A stretch of DNA of 5,731 bases from positions 1 to 5,731 of the forward strand of contig CATPAT010000217.1 in NCBI GenBank assembly GCA_955652155.1, given 5' to 3'. The DNA is from an uncultured Chthoniobacterales bacterium. GTDB lineage: Bacteria > Verrucomicrobiota > Verrucomicrobiia > Chthoniobacterales > UBA10450. How positions within the stretch are numbered: the stretch's first letter is position 1; every line of letters begins with the position of its first letter. The translations under genes and the position numbers were made by a program. Positions 5,624 to 5,731 of this stretch are shown here, in pieces. The notes beneath the pieces were generated by a model that was not told the DNA's origin, did not search any database, and worked only from the letters and a program-made list of their open reading frames with translations.

Positions 5624-5731
5624 AGTACCATTTCTCGACCTTAACGCTCACCACGCGGCGCTCCGGCCTGAGCTTGACCGCGCGATCCGCGAGGTGATTG
5701 ACAGCGGCGCCTTTGCCGGCGGACCGTTCGT
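5613..5731 (+). CDS. DegT/DnrJ/EryC1/StrS family aminotransferase (partial, 5' end only)
   Basis: ATG 5613 opens a frame that continues past the right edge; 39 codons are visible. The sequence VPFLDLNAHHAALRPELD (5-22), followed by IREVIDSGAFAGGPF, is the hallmark N-terminus of PLP-dependent sugar aminotransferases of this family, which normally read V-P-x-x-D-L ... I-x-x-V-x-D-S-G-x-F-x-x-G-P. The catalytic Lys and the PLP-binding residues are outside the window. These enzymes transfer an amino group from glutamate to a keto sugar nucleotide; here the likely substrate is the product of the oxidoreductase encoded two positions upstream. The gene starts inside the end of the acetyltransferase remnant and would belong to the same transcript. 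No convincing ribosome binding site is visible. Confidence 0.88.
   Translation, partial: MHIRVPFLDLNAHHAALRPELDRAIREVIDSGAFAGGPF

Overview
The window looks like chromosomal DNA from a free-living Gram-negative-type bacterium with moderately high GC. Verrucomicrobiota or a related PVC-group lineage is my best guess. The guess rests on tandem bactofilin genes (one with zinc ribbons), a 7-bp tandem repeat beside a tRNA, weak or absent Shine-Dalgarno sequences and GTG starts. This is inference from style; there is no marker gene that settles it.

Layout. Positions 1-2804 are read on the minus strand. In transcription order they hold a tRNA with a CAU anticodon (2733-2804), a short heptanucleotide repeat (2690-2724), a polytopic STT3/PglB-like oligosaccharyltransferase-type membrane protein (1127-2686), a canonical bactofilin with its own near-consensus promoter (516-1064), and a zinc-ribbon protein running into a bactofilin-like domain (491 to beyond the left edge). 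A gap of about 425 bp (2805-3229) separates this block from the plus-strand genes. It holds a possible tRNA promoter, a 41-codon ORF for a small hydrophobic peptide, and a good sigma70-like promoter facing right.

Positions 3230-5731 are a plus-strand glycan-biosynthesis operon. It holds an initiating polyprenyl-phosphate sugar-phosphate transferase, a Gfo/Idh/MocA sugar-nucleotide oxidoreductase whose ATG overlaps the preceding stop (ATGA), the frameshifted C-terminal stub of a left-handed beta-helix acetyltransferase, and the start of a DegT/DnrJ/EryC1/StrS aminotransferase cut by the right edge. Oxidoreductase, acetyltransferase and PLP aminotransferase together form the classic toolkit for 3-amino or acetamido sugar nucleotides (Wlb/Wbp-type pathways). 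The first gene would load the first sugar phosphate on the lipid carrier. The acetyltransferase appears to be dead here.

The most noteworthy points are the tandem bactofilin pair including the zinc-ribbon version, an STT3-like protein that keeps candidate catalytic acids and a TIxE-like motif but has WWLSP where WWDYG is expected, the decayed acetyltransferase inside an otherwise intact amino-sugar cassette, and the long soluble N-terminal extension of the sugar transferase. I found no CRISPR array, transposase, integrase, rRNA or phage gene.
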